The notes beneath the pieces are model-generated. The model saw only the letters and a list, made by a program, of their open reading frames with translations. It was not told where the DNA came from and searched no databases. Shown piece by piece: positions 11,188 through 20,474 of a stretch of 64,000 bases of DNA. Source of the DNA: an uncultured Acidimicrobiales bacterium (GTDB lineage Bacteria > Actinomycetota > Acidimicrobiia > Acidimicrobiales > Aldehydirespiratoraceae); assembly GCA_951812975.1 (NCBI GenBank), contig CATOTC010000005.1, positions 1 through 64,000 of the forward strand, read 5' to 3'. A program made the translations under genes and the position numbers. Positions within the stretch are counted from its first letter, which is position 1. Every line of letters starts with the position of its first letter.

Positions 11188-12702
11188 TCAGTTTGCGTTT
11201 TCAACCGACAGTTCGTTCAGCAGCGCCAGCACATCATCACCGGGGGCTGATTCATCACCCGAAGCGACAGCCATCAGACGTCGTCTCAACTCGCGGGACT
11301 CCTCGAGCTCAGCGGGAGACATGAGGATCTCCTCGTTGTGGGTCCCGGAGGCGACGACGTCAACAGCCGGATAGATCCGGCGGACCGCCAAGGCCCGCGA
11401 GAGCCGCAACTCGAGATTCGCGGTGTTGGCCAACTCCTCATAGATCAACTCGTCGACCGAACTCCCGCTGTCGACGACGATCGTGCCGACGATCGTCAAC
11501 GAACCGCCCCCTTCGATGTTGCGAGCAGCGCCCAGGAATCGCTTGCATGCATGGACCACCGACCTGTCGATGCCACCCGACCCCGAACGGCCACCGTGGG
11601 AGGCTTCGAGAATGTAGGCGCGGGCTAGACGGGTGATGCCATCGACGACCAGACACACGTCCCTGCCATCCTCAACCATTCGTTTGGCCCGCTCGATCGT
11701 CATCTCCGCGATCGTGATCTGCTCATCGGTGGGCTGATCGAACGGGGAGCCGATCACCTCACCGCCCTGGACCCAGCGGCTCATGTCGGTGATGTCCTCG
11801 GGACGCTCGTCAACCAGCAGGACGAGCAACTCCACATCACTGTGGTTGACCTCGAGCGACCGGACCAGGTGTTTGAGCACCGTCGTCTTGCCTGCTCTCG
11901 GCGGTGACGCGACCAACGCCCTCTGACCCTTCCCCAACGGGGTCAGCAGATCGACTATCCGGGCCGTGGGGTCCTTCGGTTCTTGAGAACCCGCCAACAC
12001 CAGGCGCTCGTCGGGGAAGACCGGTGCCTGTTCATCGAAGGCCACGCGCTCGGTAGCGGCTTCGGGAGGGCCGCCGTTGACCGTCAGCAACTCTACCATC
12101 GCCGGGTTCTTCTCGTTGCGTCCGGCGGGGCGCGACGTGCCGCTGAGGTGGACGCCCTTGTCCAGGTTGTACTGCCGGACCATCTTCACCGGCACGTAGG
12201 CGTCGTCCTTCGACGGGAGCGCTCCGTCGACTCGCAGGAACCCGTAACCCTCGGGACGCAGTTCGAGATAGCCCGCAACCGGCACCACATCACCGTTCCA
12301 CGGTTCATTGGTGTCCTTGTTGTTCTCCCGCTCGCGTCCTCGGCGGCGTCGACGTCGGTTTGTTGGTTCAGCCTCCGGCGCCTGCGAACCGGGCTCACCG
12401 TTGTCCGCCGATTTCGGTTCAGACTTCTTCGCGCCGGCCGCCTCCTCACCGTCGAAAGCCTCACCGGACCCAGGATCAGAATCGGCGGAATCGGCGCCCT
12501 CCGCGGCCGACTCGGTTTCGGCCGCGGGCGGAGCGTCGACGGAGTCACCGTCTCCCCCGCTTACCAGATCGAGTATCAGGTCGATGATCTCGCCCTTGCG
12601 TGCACGGGTCGGCGGCTTCTTCCCGAGCGTGCTGGCGATTTCGGTGAGTTCTTCGCGGTCCTTGCGTTGAAGGGTCGACCGGCGCATCTCCGCGGTTTCC
12701 AC
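11188..12702 (-). CDS. rho: Transcription termination factor Rho
   Basis: The 504-residue hexameric RNA helicase has an N-terminal Rho_N helical region (about 10-50). A disordered acidic then Arg-rich insertion (about 55-130, with RRRRRRGRERENN) follows, as in other actinobacterial Rho proteins. After it come the OSB fold starting GYLELRPEGYGFLR and the ATPase core: Walker A ASPPRAGKTT near 257 and a Q-loop/R-loop region ending LELRLSRALAVRRIYPAVD. GTG at 12702 is the start, with GAGGAG about 9 bp upstream. It is downstream of thrB with a ~200-bp leader. Confidence 0.96.
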   Translation of the reverse strand: METAEMRRSTLQRKDREELTEIASTLGKKPPTRARKGEIIDLILDLVSGGDGDSVDAPPAAETESAAEGADSADSDPGSGEAFDGEEAAGAKKSEPKSADNGEPGSQAPEAEPTNRRRRRRGRERENNKDTNEPWNGDVVPVAGYLELRPEGYGFLRVDGALPSKDDAYVPVKMVRQYNLDKGVHLSGTSRPAGRNEKNPAMVELLTVNGGPPEAATERVAFDEQAPVFPDERLVLAGSQEPKDPTARIVDLLTPLGKGQRALVASPPRAGKTTVLKHLVRSLEVNHSDVELLVLLVDERPEDITDMSRWVQGGEVIGSPFDQPTDEQITIAEMTIERAKRMVEDGRDVCLVVDGITRLARAYILEASHGGRSGSGGIDRSVVHACKRFLGAARNIEGGGSLTIVGTIVVDSGSSVDELIYEELANTANLELRLSRALAVRRIYPAVDVVASGTHNEEILMSPAELEESRELRRRLMAVASGDESAPGDDVLALLNELSVENAN

Positions 12703-12903
12703 GGATTCGTCTCCTCATGATCGTGAGTGGTGCTGCATCCGGCAAGTAACGACCAGGGTCGTACGAGATACGACTCGTCGTCGGCAACCGAACAGCGCAC
12801 AACAGGTTAGGGGCGCAGAACCGCAGCCGCAACCGACCCCTGCATGCAGCCCGAGCGACCACGCGAACAAGAGCGGGAAGTGGAACGCAGCAATCAGGGG
12901 CGG
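12703..12903 (-). promoter_or_regulatory. Leader between thrB and rho with hairpin
   Basis: This 201-bp region is the longest gap between same-strand genes in the window apart from the repeat-filled ones. It holds a 6-bp inverted repeat GTCGTA/TACGAC at 12758-12774 (5-nt loop), about 55 nt upstream of the rho start. It also contains GCGAACAAGAGCGGGA (12863-12878), which recurs at 57765-57780. No clear promoter hexamers stand out. A rho leader or thrB terminator role is inference. Confidence 0.4.
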
Positions 12904-13710
12904 CTAGCCGACCTCGACGCAACCGTCGGTGTCGATGCCGAGGGGCACCCAGTCACCGGACGGTTCGGGACGAAGGCGCTCACCACCAGACTCAATGAGC
13001 GCTCCCACGCTGGGACCAGAACCGCTCAGCCACGCGGCATGGCCCAAACCTCGCAGCCAACTGACAACCTCAGCTGAGTCTGGGAGCGCGCTCAGACGGG
13101 CGGTCTCATGGATCTGATCTCCGTTGGCACCCGCTATGAGATCCCATGATCCGTTCAGCAACCCGGCGTAGACCGCCGCACAACAAGCAGCGTGGGCAAC
13201 CACATCCACAATGTCGAGAGCTTCAGGTAGCACTGCGCGCGCAGAGGCAGTGAAAGACACCCCCGCAGGGATCCACATATAGAACTGACCGGGCTCCAGG
13301 CACGGGACATCGGTATGGATACGGCCGCCGACCGCGAGGTTCAACCCGCCGTATGCCGATGCCGCGGCGTTGTCGGGGTGGCCCTCGATCTCATCGGCCA
13401 CCGCGAACGCCGCTTGGCGCGCGGCGGTGTGGTCCAGCCCGTCCGTGCGGAAGCCGAGGTACGCGGCCCCGACACAGGCGGCCGCGCTCGAACCCATGCC
13501 TCTGCCGATCGGCAGTTCGCTGCGGGACCACAATCGATCAAAGGAGGTCCCGGTGCGTTTCAACGCGGTCCATACAAGATCGTCAGGGCCAACCGTCTCG
13601 AAGCCGTCGAGAGGCTCGTCAGTGAGTTCGTAGTAGCGATCGATCCCAAGCGCCAGAACATCGAACCCCGGGCCGAGATTGGCCGAAGAACCCGGTACCC
13701 GAACGCGCAC
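12904..13710 (-). CDS. thrB: Homoserine kinase
   Basis: The 268-residue GHMP-family kinase phosphorylates homoserine in threonine synthesis. It begins with the conserved VRVPGSSANLGPGFD and has the ATP-binding motif LPIGRGMGSSAAACVGA near residue 70. HPDNAAASAYGGL follows, with the C-terminal GLGHAAWLSGSGPSV (GHMP motif 3). It is slightly short against the usual 290-310 residues. Its start overlaps the thrC stop by 1 bp. Confidence 0.93.
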   Translation of the reverse strand: MRVRVPGSSANLGPGFDVLALGIDRYYELTDEPLDGFETVGPDDLVWTALKRTGTSFDRLWSRSELPIGRGMGSSAAACVGAAYLGFRTDGLDHTAARQAAFAVADEIEGHPDNAAASAYGGLNLAVGGRIHTDVPCLEPGQFYMWIPAGVSFTASARAVLPEALDIVDVVAHAACCAAVYAGLLNGSWDLIAGANGDQIHETARLSALPDSAEVVSWLRGLGHAAWLSGSGPSVGALIESGGERLRPEPSGDWVPLGIDTDGCVEVG

Positions 13711-15125
13711 TAGCTGAGCCCGTCCACGCGGAGCCCGTCAACAAAGTCCTCAACGGTCGCAAGGTCGTTGGGAAGCACCGCATAATCTTCGCGGCGATCG
13801 AAGATGTCGGCCAGGTGAGGCGGCAGTTCGGGGCGGACGCCTGTCGCCTGCTCCACCGCGTCGGGGAACTTCGCGGGGTGCGCGGTCGCCAGCGAAACAA
13901 CATGCTCGCCGGCTCTGCGATGACGCTGGGCCACCCCGATGCCGACCGCTGTGTGGGGGTCGACCAGCATGCCGTGACTTTGGTATATCTCGTTGATGAT
14001 GGCGAGCGTCTCCGAGTCGTCGATCCGGTCACCGGAGAACTCGTCGGTCAGGCGCTGATGCTGCGCCGGGGTGAGCGCGGCACGGCCGTGGTCCCGGAAC
14101 CCGGCGATCAACTCGGCTGTGGCTGCACCGTTGCCGTCGAGCAGTTCATACAGCAGGCGCTCAAGGTTCGAGGAGATCTGAATGTCCATGCTCGGTGAGA
14201 GAGTCGGCACCACCTCCTCCGCGCGCATCTCTCCCGTCTCGATGAGGCGCGAGAGGATGTCGTTGCGGTTCGATGCGATCAGGAAACGGTCGACGTTCAA
14301 GCCCATCCGCGCCGCCACATGACCCGAGAAGACGTTTCCGAAGTTGCCGGTGGGAACACAGAACGTAGTTGCCTGCGCTGGGTCGGTGGCGGCGCCGCGG
14401 CCGAGCTGTTGAACAGCCCACACGTAATAGACGATCTGCACCATCACCCGTGCCCAGTTGATCGAATTGACCGCAGCCAGACCGTGCCGCTCGCGGAAGG
14501 GTTCGTCACCGAACATCGCTTTAACCAGGTCCTGGCAGTCGTCGAATGTTCCCTGGACCGCCACCGCATGAACGTTGGCGTCTTTCAGGGTGGTCATCTG
14601 GCGACGTTGGACCTCAGTGGTCCGGCCGTGGGGGAACAGCACCACGATGTCGACGTGTTCGCTGCCGCGCACTGCCTCCATCGCCGCTGAGCCGGTGTCG
14701 CCGGAGGTCGCGCCGACGATCATCACCCGTTGCCGGCGGCGCTTGAGTTCGTGGTCGAACAGCCTTCCCACAACCTGCAGGGCGATGTCCTTGAACGCCA
14801 GGGTCGGTCCGTGGAACAACTCCATGAGGTGATGCCCGTCGTCGAGCTGCACCAGGGGGCACACGTCGGGATGGTCGAACGTGGCGTATGCGTCCTCCAG
14901 GATCGACTGGAGGTCTTCACGCCCGAGCGCGCCGCCGACGAACGGCTGTATCACCTCAGCGGCCAGATCCACATATGACGACGAAGCCGAGACCGTGTGT
15001 GCGGGCAGAGTCGGCCAATCGGTTGGCAGGAACAGACCACCGTCCGGCGCCAACCCGGTGAGGAGGACGTCAGCGAATCCCAGTTCCGGCGCTCTGCCGC
15101 GGGAACTGCCGTAGAGCACGGCCAT
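13710..15125 (-). CDS. thrC: Threonine synthase
   Basis: The 471-residue PLP enzyme converts O-phosphohomoserine to threonine. It starts with the long-form pattern (YGSSRGRAPELGFADVLLTGLAPDGGLFLP) and carries the PLP lysine in HGPTLAFKDIALQVVG near residue 110. IVGATSGDTGSAAMEAV and VPTGNFGNVFSGHVA follow. This is the E. coli/yeast-like class of ~430-510 residues, not the shorter ~360-residue class usual in mycobacteria. It lies 2 bp after hom. Confidence 0.94.
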   Translation of the reverse strand: MAVLYGSSRGRAPELGFADVLLTGLAPDGGLFLPTDWPTLPAHTVSASSSYVDLAAEVIQPFVGGALGREDLQSILEDAYATFDHPDVCPLVQLDDGHHLMELFHGPTLAFKDIALQVVGRLFDHELKRRRQRVMIVGATSGDTGSAAMEAVRGSEHVDIVVLFPHGRTTEVQRRQMTTLKDANVHAVAVQGTFDDCQDLVKAMFGDEPFRERHGLAAVNSINWARVMVQIVYYVWAVQQLGRGAATDPAQATTFCVPTGNFGNVFSGHVAARMGLNVDRFLIASNRNDILSRLIETGEMRAEEVVPTLSPSMDIQISSNLERLLYELLDGNGAATAELIAGFRDHGRAALTPAQHQRLTDEFSGDRIDDSETLAIINEIYQSHGMLVDPHTAVGIGVAQRHRRAGEHVVSLATAHPAKFPDAVEQATGVRPELPPHLADIFDRREDYAVLPNDLATVEDFVDGLRVDGLS

Positions 15126-15127
15126 GG

Positions 15128-16429
15128 TCAGCCCTCGCCACCGATCACCCGGATTGCGGAGTGGACGTCGACGACCACATCGAGGTGCCGCAGCTCGGCC
15201 ATGGTCGCTTTCACGGCTGCTTCAACCGAGTCGTGGGTGATGAAGATCAGACGGGCACGATCGCCGAGGCCCTGCTGTTCCATTGACTGGATCGACACGC
15301 CGTGGCGGCCGAACACATCAGCGACCTGGGCCAGAACACCCGGCCGGTCGGTGACGGCGAGGCTCATGTAGAACGCCGATTTCAGGGCGTCCAGTGGTCG
15401 GATCCGGGCGGGTGCGAGGGCGCCGATCCGGCCCGGTGTGCCGTGAACCATGTTGGTGGCGGCGTCGACCACATCACCGAGGACCGCACTGGCTGTCGGT
15501 CGACCACCGGCGCCTCGCCCGTAGAACATAAGGTCACCGACCGCTTCGCCCTCGATGAACACGGCATTGAAGCTGTCGCGCACCGCGGCGAGGGGGTGTG
15601 ACTTGACGACGAGCGCGGGGTGGACCCGGATCGCTATCTCCGGGTGGTTCCTGATGTTGTCCCCGAACGCCTCGATGACGGCAATGGCCTTGACGGCGAA
15701 TCCCATCCGGTCCGCCACCGAGATGTCCTCGGCGGTGATGTTCGAAATCCCCTCGTGGTACACGTCGGTTGACTGCACCACCGAGCCGAAGACGATCGAG
15801 GCGATGATCGCGGCTTTTGCGCCGGCGTCGTACCCCTCCACATCAGCGGTCGGATCGGCCTCTGCGTAGCCGAGTTCCTGCGCCTCGCCCAGAGCGGTGC
15901 GATAGTCGATGCCAGCGTCGGTCATCCTGGTCAGGATGTAGTTGGTGGTGCCGTTGATGATCCCCATCACCCGACGGACGGGTTCACCTGCGAGCGAAGC
16001 CCTCAGCGGTCGCATCAGGGGTATCCCACCGGCCACTGCGGCCTCGAAGAGGAAATCGACGCCGGCGGCGTCGGCCGCCGCGAACAGTTCAGCGCCGTGG
16101 GACGCGAGCAGAGCCTTGTTGCCGGTGACCACCGGCTTTCGAAGTTCGACCGCGCGGCGGAGCAGTTCCAGCGGCTCATCGACCCCACCGATCAACTCGA
16201 CGATGATGTCGACGTCCGGATCTTCGACCACAGACGCAGCGTCGTCGGTGAACACATCTGTGTGCAGTTCGAGTCCGCGGTCCTTGTTGAGCGAGCGGAC
16301 CGCTGCGCGTGTCACCCGAAGCTCAACACCCGTGCGCGCCGAAATGGTGGTCCGTCGCTGCTCCAACAACGACACGAACGCACTGCCGACATTGCCGCAT
16401 CCGAGTAGACCGATCGATACCTGCTTCAC
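15128..16429 (-). CDS. hom: Homoserine dehydrogenase
   Basis: The 433-residue enzyme reduces aspartate semialdehyde to homoserine. The Rossmann motif GLLGCGNVGSAF is at residue 8. The catalytic-domain segment GIINGTTNYILTRM is near 180, followed by AQELGYAEADPTADVEG. The ACT regulatory domain is C-terminal (YMSLAVTDRPGVLAQVADVF, about 355-430) and suggests feedback by threonine. It heads the hom-thrC-thrB run. Confidence 0.95.
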   Translation of the reverse strand: MKQVSIGLLGCGNVGSAFVSLLEQRRTTISARTGVELRVTRAAVRSLNKDRGLELHTDVFTDDAASVVEDPDVDIIVELIGGVDEPLELLRRAVELRKPVVTGNKALLASHGAELFAAADAAGVDFLFEAAVAGGIPLMRPLRASLAGEPVRRVMGIINGTTNYILTRMTDAGIDYRTALGEAQELGYAEADPTADVEGYDAGAKAAIIASIVFGSVVQSTDVYHEGISNITAEDISVADRMGFAVKAIAVIEAFGDNIRNHPEIAIRVHPALVVKSHPLAAVRDSFNAVFIEGEAVGDLMFYGRGAGGRPTASAVLGDVVDAATNMVHGTPGRIGALAPARIRPLDALKSAFYMSLAVTDRPGVLAQVADVFGRHGVSIQSMEQQGLGDRARLIFITHDSVEAAVKATMAELRHLDVVVDVHSAIRVIGGEG

Positions 16430-16548
16430 GGGCGACGAGCGTAGCTTACGCCCGGAGGCCTCAAGCGGTGATTTGCCTGTGAGTCGAACACCGCGCGGTC
16501 AACTTCGTCATGTGGTTGAATGCATTTATTGTTATTCTGTGATTTGTA

Positions 16549-17415
16549 ATGTCATCGAACCACCGGAAAGTGTCTCCTGTCAGCCGGGCCGCCTTTGAGC
16601 GCGCTGTCCTGGGTCTGGTGCAGGGCCCCGGCGTGGTCCCCACACCGGACCCGCCGGATCGCGGCGGCGACCCTGCGGTCGTGGAGACCGTCGCCGGCGA
16701 CGGCAGCCTCGCTGACGTGTTGGCGGAGCGGGGTCGGCTCAGCGAGCCGGAGTGTCGCGGGGTCGGTTCTCGGATCGCCGCGGCGCTCGCAGAGATCCAC
16801 GGGCGCGGCGTGGTCCACGGCGACGTCAAGCCCGCGAACATCGTGATGGCCCCCGACGGAGACCTCTGGATCGCCGACTTCGACGCAGCCGGGCCAGTGT
16901 CGAGCCCTCGCTCGAGGGGCACACCGCAGCGCCTGGTCAACCACTCCACCCTCGACTACAGCGACGACATCGTCGGTGTGGCGCTGGTTGTGGCCGAGTG
17001 CGCAACAGGGATCGTGATCGACCCGACCGTCGAGTGGTCGGCGCCGGCTCTCGCTCTACTCGGTTGCAACGCCGACCTCGCCGGTGACCTTGCCGCGGTC
17101 CTCGCCGACCCGACCGATCTGCGTCGCGTGGCCGCACTGCTCGGGAGTCCCGAGGACCGGCTTCCCAGCGCTGCGGAGGTCCGCACCGGAAACGACCCGA
17201 CGCCCACCATCGACTTCGAACCGACGGTCATCGCCGGTCTCGACCCCCTGCCGAGCACAACAGAGGTGTTGAACCAGCCTCCAGAGCCCGCGGGCTGGCA
17301 AGACTCCATCCAACGAACGCTCCGGAAGTGGACGCTGCGACTCCGCAACAAACAATCCGAACTGACTGCCCCGGTCAAGAAACGACGGGGACCCTCAGAC
17401 GTCCAGACGGGTTAG
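16549..17415 (+). CDS. Protein kinase-like protein with truncated N-lobe
   Basis: The 288-residue product has the C-lobe core of a Ser/Thr kinase: catalytic loop HGDVKPANI (HGD for HRD) near residue 90 and metal site IADFDAAG (DFD for DFG) near 108. The N-lobe is only ~60 residues, with no glycine-rich loop or VAxK lysine. It is therefore either a pseudokinase or an atypical kinase. The last ~100 residues are polar and end in a basic tail without a membrane segment. It stands alone on the plus strand inside the hom/lysA block, and its last 21 bp overlap the 3' end of lysA. An AT-rich promoter-like stretch (TATTCT at 16533) is 10 bp upstream, suggesting a very short leader. Confidence 0.75.
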   Translation: MSSNHRKVSPVSRAAFERAVLGLVQGPGVVPTPDPPDRGGDPAVVETVAGDGSLADVLAERGRLSEPECRGVGSRIAAALAEIHGRGVVHGDVKPANIVMAPDGDLWIADFDAAGPVSSPRSRGTPQRLVNHSTLDYSDDIVGVALVVAECATGIVIDPTVEWSAPALALLGCNADLAGDLAAVLADPTDLRRVAALLGSPEDRLPSAAEVRTGNDPTPTIDFEPTVIAGLDPLPSTTEVLNQPPEPAGWQDSIQRTLRKWTLRLRNKQSELTAPVKKRRGPSDVQTG

Positions 17416-18660
17416 ATCCTCGAAGGTCTCTCGGCGGACCACCAGGCGGGAGGTGCCGTCAGCGACGAACACCACCGGGGGACGCAGCACCTTGTTGTAG
17501 TTGGAGCCCATCGAATGGCCGTACGCCCCGGTCACCGCCGTGGCCAGAATGTCGCCCACCTCCAGATCAGCGGGAACCTGCGCGTCGCGCACCAACAAGT
17601 CGCCGGACTCGCAGTGCTTGCCCACCACAGAGACGGTCATCGGCCTATCAGCCTCGACCGCACGAGGCACAAACGCCTCATACCCAGAGCCGTAGAGGAC
17701 GGGACGAGGATTGTCGCTCATCCCACCGTCGACAGACACATAGGTGCGAACCCCGTCGATCCGCTTGATCGTGCCCACGGTGTAGAGCGTGACCGCAGCC
17801 GCCGCCACGATTGAACGGCCCGGTTCGGCCAACACCCGCGCCGTCACACCCAGGTCAGCGCACGTGGAGATCACAGCCTCCCCCCACTGCGTGATCGTCG
17901 GCGCCGATTCGGCGGTCACATAAGCGACGCCGAGCCCTCCGCCGACGCTCATCTCTTCAAGGTCGTATCCCGCGGCCGCTTCGGCAATCACCGCGACGGT
18001 CCGCTCCAAAGAAGACAGCGCGAACACCTGGCTGCCGATGTGCGCGTGAACACCCACCAACTCCACCGACTGCGAGGCGCGGGCCCGTTCGATCGCGGCA
18101 TCGGCCGCCCCAGTGGAAACGGTGAAACCGAACTTCGTGTCGTCGTGACCCGTCGCCACGAACTCGTGGGTCTCCGCCTTTATCCCCGGAGTCAGGCGCA
18201 ACAGCACCTTGGGGCGGACGCCGAGCGCAGCGTGGAGGTCGTCGAGGCGGTCGAGCTCGTCGAACGAGTCAACAACGATTCGGCCCACACCCGCCTCGAG
18301 AGCGGCGGTCAACTCGGCCGTCGACTTGTTGTTGCCGTGCATCACGAGCCGGTCCGCCGGAACGCCGGCCGAAAGAGCGACATGGAGCTCACCGCCGGTC
18401 GCCACATCGAGGTGCATCCCCTCCGAATGGGCGAGCCGCGCCATCTCCGCACACAGGAAGGCCTTGGTCGCGTACGCCACGCCGTCTCCGAACACCGCCA
18501 CCGCCTCGCGGCAACGGTCGCGCAGGTGCGCCTCGTCATAGACGAACAAGGGAGTGCCGTACTCGTCGGCCAGATCGAGCACGTCGCAACCGCCGATCTG
18601 CAGTCGCCCGTCGACGACCGAAGCAGAGTCGGGCAGCAGGCGGAAGGGCAACGGAGACAT
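17395..18660 (-). CDS. lysA: Diaminopimelate decarboxylase
   Basis: The 421-residue PLP enzyme makes lysine from meso-diaminopimelate. It has the PLP lysine in VAYATKAFLC (near 65) and HGNNKSTAEL. The glycine loop EMSVGGGLGVAY and EPGRSIVA also fit, as do the CESGD substrate motif and GAYGHSMGSNYN. ATG at 18660 lies 2 bp after the argS stop and fits the family N terminus; the in-frame extension to 18825 lies inside argS. Confidence 0.95.
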   Translation of the reverse strand: MSPLPFRLLPDSASVVDGRLQIGGCDVLDLADEYGTPLFVYDEAHLRDRCREAVAVFGDGVAYATKAFLCAEMARLAHSEGMHLDVATGGELHVALSAGVPADRLVMHGNNKSTAELTAALEAGVGRIVVDSFDELDRLDDLHAALGVRPKVLLRLTPGIKAETHEFVATGHDDTKFGFTVSTGAADAAIERARASQSVELVGVHAHIGSQVFALSSLERTVAVIAEAAAGYDLEEMSVGGGLGVAYVTAESAPTITQWGEAVISTCADLGVTARVLAEPGRSIVAAAAVTLYTVGTIKRIDGVRTYVSVDGGMSDNPRPVLYGSGYEAFVPRAVEADRPMTVSVVGKHCESGDLLVRDAQVPADLEVGDILATAVTGAYGHSMGSNYNKVLRPPVVFVADGTSRLVVRRETFEDLTRLDV

Positions 18661-18662
18661 GG

Positions 18663-20270
18663 CTACATCGATTCGGGCGCGGAGACGCCGAGCAGGTCGA
18701 GGCTCACGCCCAGTCCGATGCGGGTCGCTTCCACCAGCCACATCCGGGCTTGACGCACCTCTTCGTCGATGTCGTCTCGCAAGATGGGGCAATCGTGCCA
18801 GAAACCGTGAAGCGCTGCAGCGCATTCCCGGGCCCAGGTCGTGACCTGATGGGGGGCACGCGCCAGCATCGCCCGTTCAACAGTGTCCGGGAGCTCCGAC
18901 AGCACGCGCAACAGGGCGAGCTCCCGCGGGTGAGTGAGAACCGACAGGTCGACCTCTGCCAGAGGCGACAGCGCGACGCCTCGCCGGGCGGCCTGCCGGG
19001 CCAGAGAATGCACCCGGGCATTCGCGTACTGCACGTAGTACACCGGGTTCTCGCTCGACTCCGCCACGACAAGATCGACGTCGATCGTCTGGGTCGTGTC
19101 GATCGACTGCAACAGGAACGTGAGGCGCGCGACATCGGCACCGGCCAGCTCAACGAGGTCGCGGGCCTCCACCATCTGGCCGGCGCGCTTGGACAACCGC
19201 GCCTCAGCACCGTCTCGAATCAGCGTCACATGTTGACCGATGAGCACCTCGTAGCTGTCGGCGGGGTGACCCAGCATCTGCATCGCCGCAGTCATCCGCG
19301 AGACGTAACCGTGGTGGTCAGCGCCCAGAATGTCGATCAGCCGCTCGCCGCGGGAGTACTTCTGCTGGTGGTACGCGATGTCTGGAAGGAAGTACGTGGG
19401 CTGTCCGTCGGACTTGATGAGAACCCGGTCCTGACCGTCGCCGAAGTCGGTGGTGCGAAGCCATGTCGCACCCTCGGACTCATAGACAAACCCGCCTTCG
19501 GTCAACTCGGCCAGGGCCGCCTCGACCGCACCCGACTGCGCCAGACGATTCTCCGACGCCCAATGGTCGAACTCGGCGTTCATCGACGCCAGCACCTCAA
19601 CCTGGTCGAGGTGGGCGCGCTCGGTCCCCCAGGCGACCGGATCAGCGTCGGCGGGCATCTCCTGTGCCCACTCAACGACATATTCCCCGAAGTAGCCGCC
19701 CTCGGGAGGGTCTTCGCCGGCCTTGCGGGCCGTCAGCGACGCCCCGAACAACGACATCTGCGTCCCCCGGTCGTTCACATAGAACTCTCGGGTCACCTCA
19801 TAGCCGCAGCGCTCAAACAGGCGGGCCAACGAGTCGCCGTAGGCCGCCCAACGACCGTGCCCCGCATGCAGCGGGCCGGTCGGGTTGGCCGACACGTACT
19901 CGATGTTGACCGACGATCCCGCGCCGACAGCCGAGCGGGCGAACTCGCCCACACCTGCGTCGACGATGCCGGCCAGCACGTCGTGCAACCAGCTCGGAGC
20001 CAGACGGAAGTTGACGAATCCAGCGCCCGCGACCTCAACAGCAGTGACATGACGGGGAGGATCCGCGTTGAGCGTGTCGGCCAACTCCTGGGCCAGCTCC
20101 CTGGGGTTGCGACCAGCACGCTTGGCCGTCGCCAAGGCAACATTGCTCGACCAGTCGCCGTGGGCTGGGTTGCCCGGCCGTTCGATTCCTATCTGTTCGG
20201 GCTCGGTACCGATCCCCGCGCCATCGAGAGCCGCGGCGAGCGCAGAGCGAAGATGTTGACGCACATCCAT
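18663..20270 (-). CDS. argS: Arginyl-tRNA synthetase
   Basis: The 535-residue class I synthetase has the N-terminal Add-1 domain (about 1-110, with NPAHGDWSSNVA). The HIGH-type motif appears as NPTGPLHAGHGRWAAYGDSLAR near 130. The C-terminal anticodon-binding DALR domain (about 415-535) includes QYANARVHSLAR and ends LGLLGVSAPESM-like. Classical KMSKS is replaced by LSKRAGQMV. It heads the argS-lysA pair. A tRNA-Arg gene lies 80 bp upstream on the opposite strand. Confidence 0.95.
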   Translation of the reverse strand: MDVRQHLRSALAAALDGAGIGTEPEQIGIERPGNPAHGDWSSNVALATAKRAGRNPRELAQELADTLNADPPRHVTAVEVAGAGFVNFRLAPSWLHDVLAGIVDAGVGEFARSAVGAGSSVNIEYVSANPTGPLHAGHGRWAAYGDSLARLFERCGYEVTREFYVNDRGTQMSLFGASLTARKAGEDPPEGGYFGEYVVEWAQEMPADADPVAWGTERAHLDQVEVLASMNAEFDHWASENRLAQSGAVEAALAELTEGGFVYESEGATWLRTTDFGDGQDRVLIKSDGQPTYFLPDIAYHQQKYSRGERLIDILGADHHGYVSRMTAAMQMLGHPADSYEVLIGQHVTLIRDGAEARLSKRAGQMVEARDLVELAGADVARLTFLLQSIDTTQTIDVDLVVAESSENPVYYVQYANARVHSLARQAARRGVALSPLAEVDLSVLTHPRELALLRVLSELPDTVERAMLARAPHQVTTWARECAAALHGFWHDCPILRDDIDEEVRQARMWLVEATRIGLGVSLDLLGVSAPESM

Positions 20271-20350
20271 GGGCCGGACCTCAACGTAGCTGGAACGTGG
20301 CTGGGAGCGCCTGATCCTAGCGGTAGCATTGGCCGACCCCTTAGGGTCAA

Positions 20351-20422
20351 GCCCTCGTAGCTCAGAGGATAGAGCATCGGCCTCCGGAGCCGTGTGCGCA
20401 GGTTCGAGTCCTGCCGAGGGCG
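20351..20422 (+). tRNA. tRNA-Arg (anticodon CCG)
   Basis: The 72-nt cloverleaf has acceptor arms GCCCTCG and CGAGGGC with discriminator G, and D arm GCTC/GAGC. The anticodon loop CTCCGGA carries CCG, and the T arm is GCAGG-TTCGAGT-CCTGC. The 3' CCA is not encoded. It is divergent from argS. Confidence 0.95.
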
Positions 20423-20474
20423 CTCAACAGACTGGCGTCAACTGGATGAGCCGGTTTCCGGAAGCGGAGCGGGG

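Noticed and set aside
12545..12922. Arg-rich minus-strand ORF over the rho leader
   Set aside because: It overlaps the start of rho in another frame, shows no conserved features and has no clear ribosome site.
18750..20360. Plus-strand open frame of 536 codons antisense to argS
   Set aside because: No domain is recognisable, and argS on the other strand is unambiguous.
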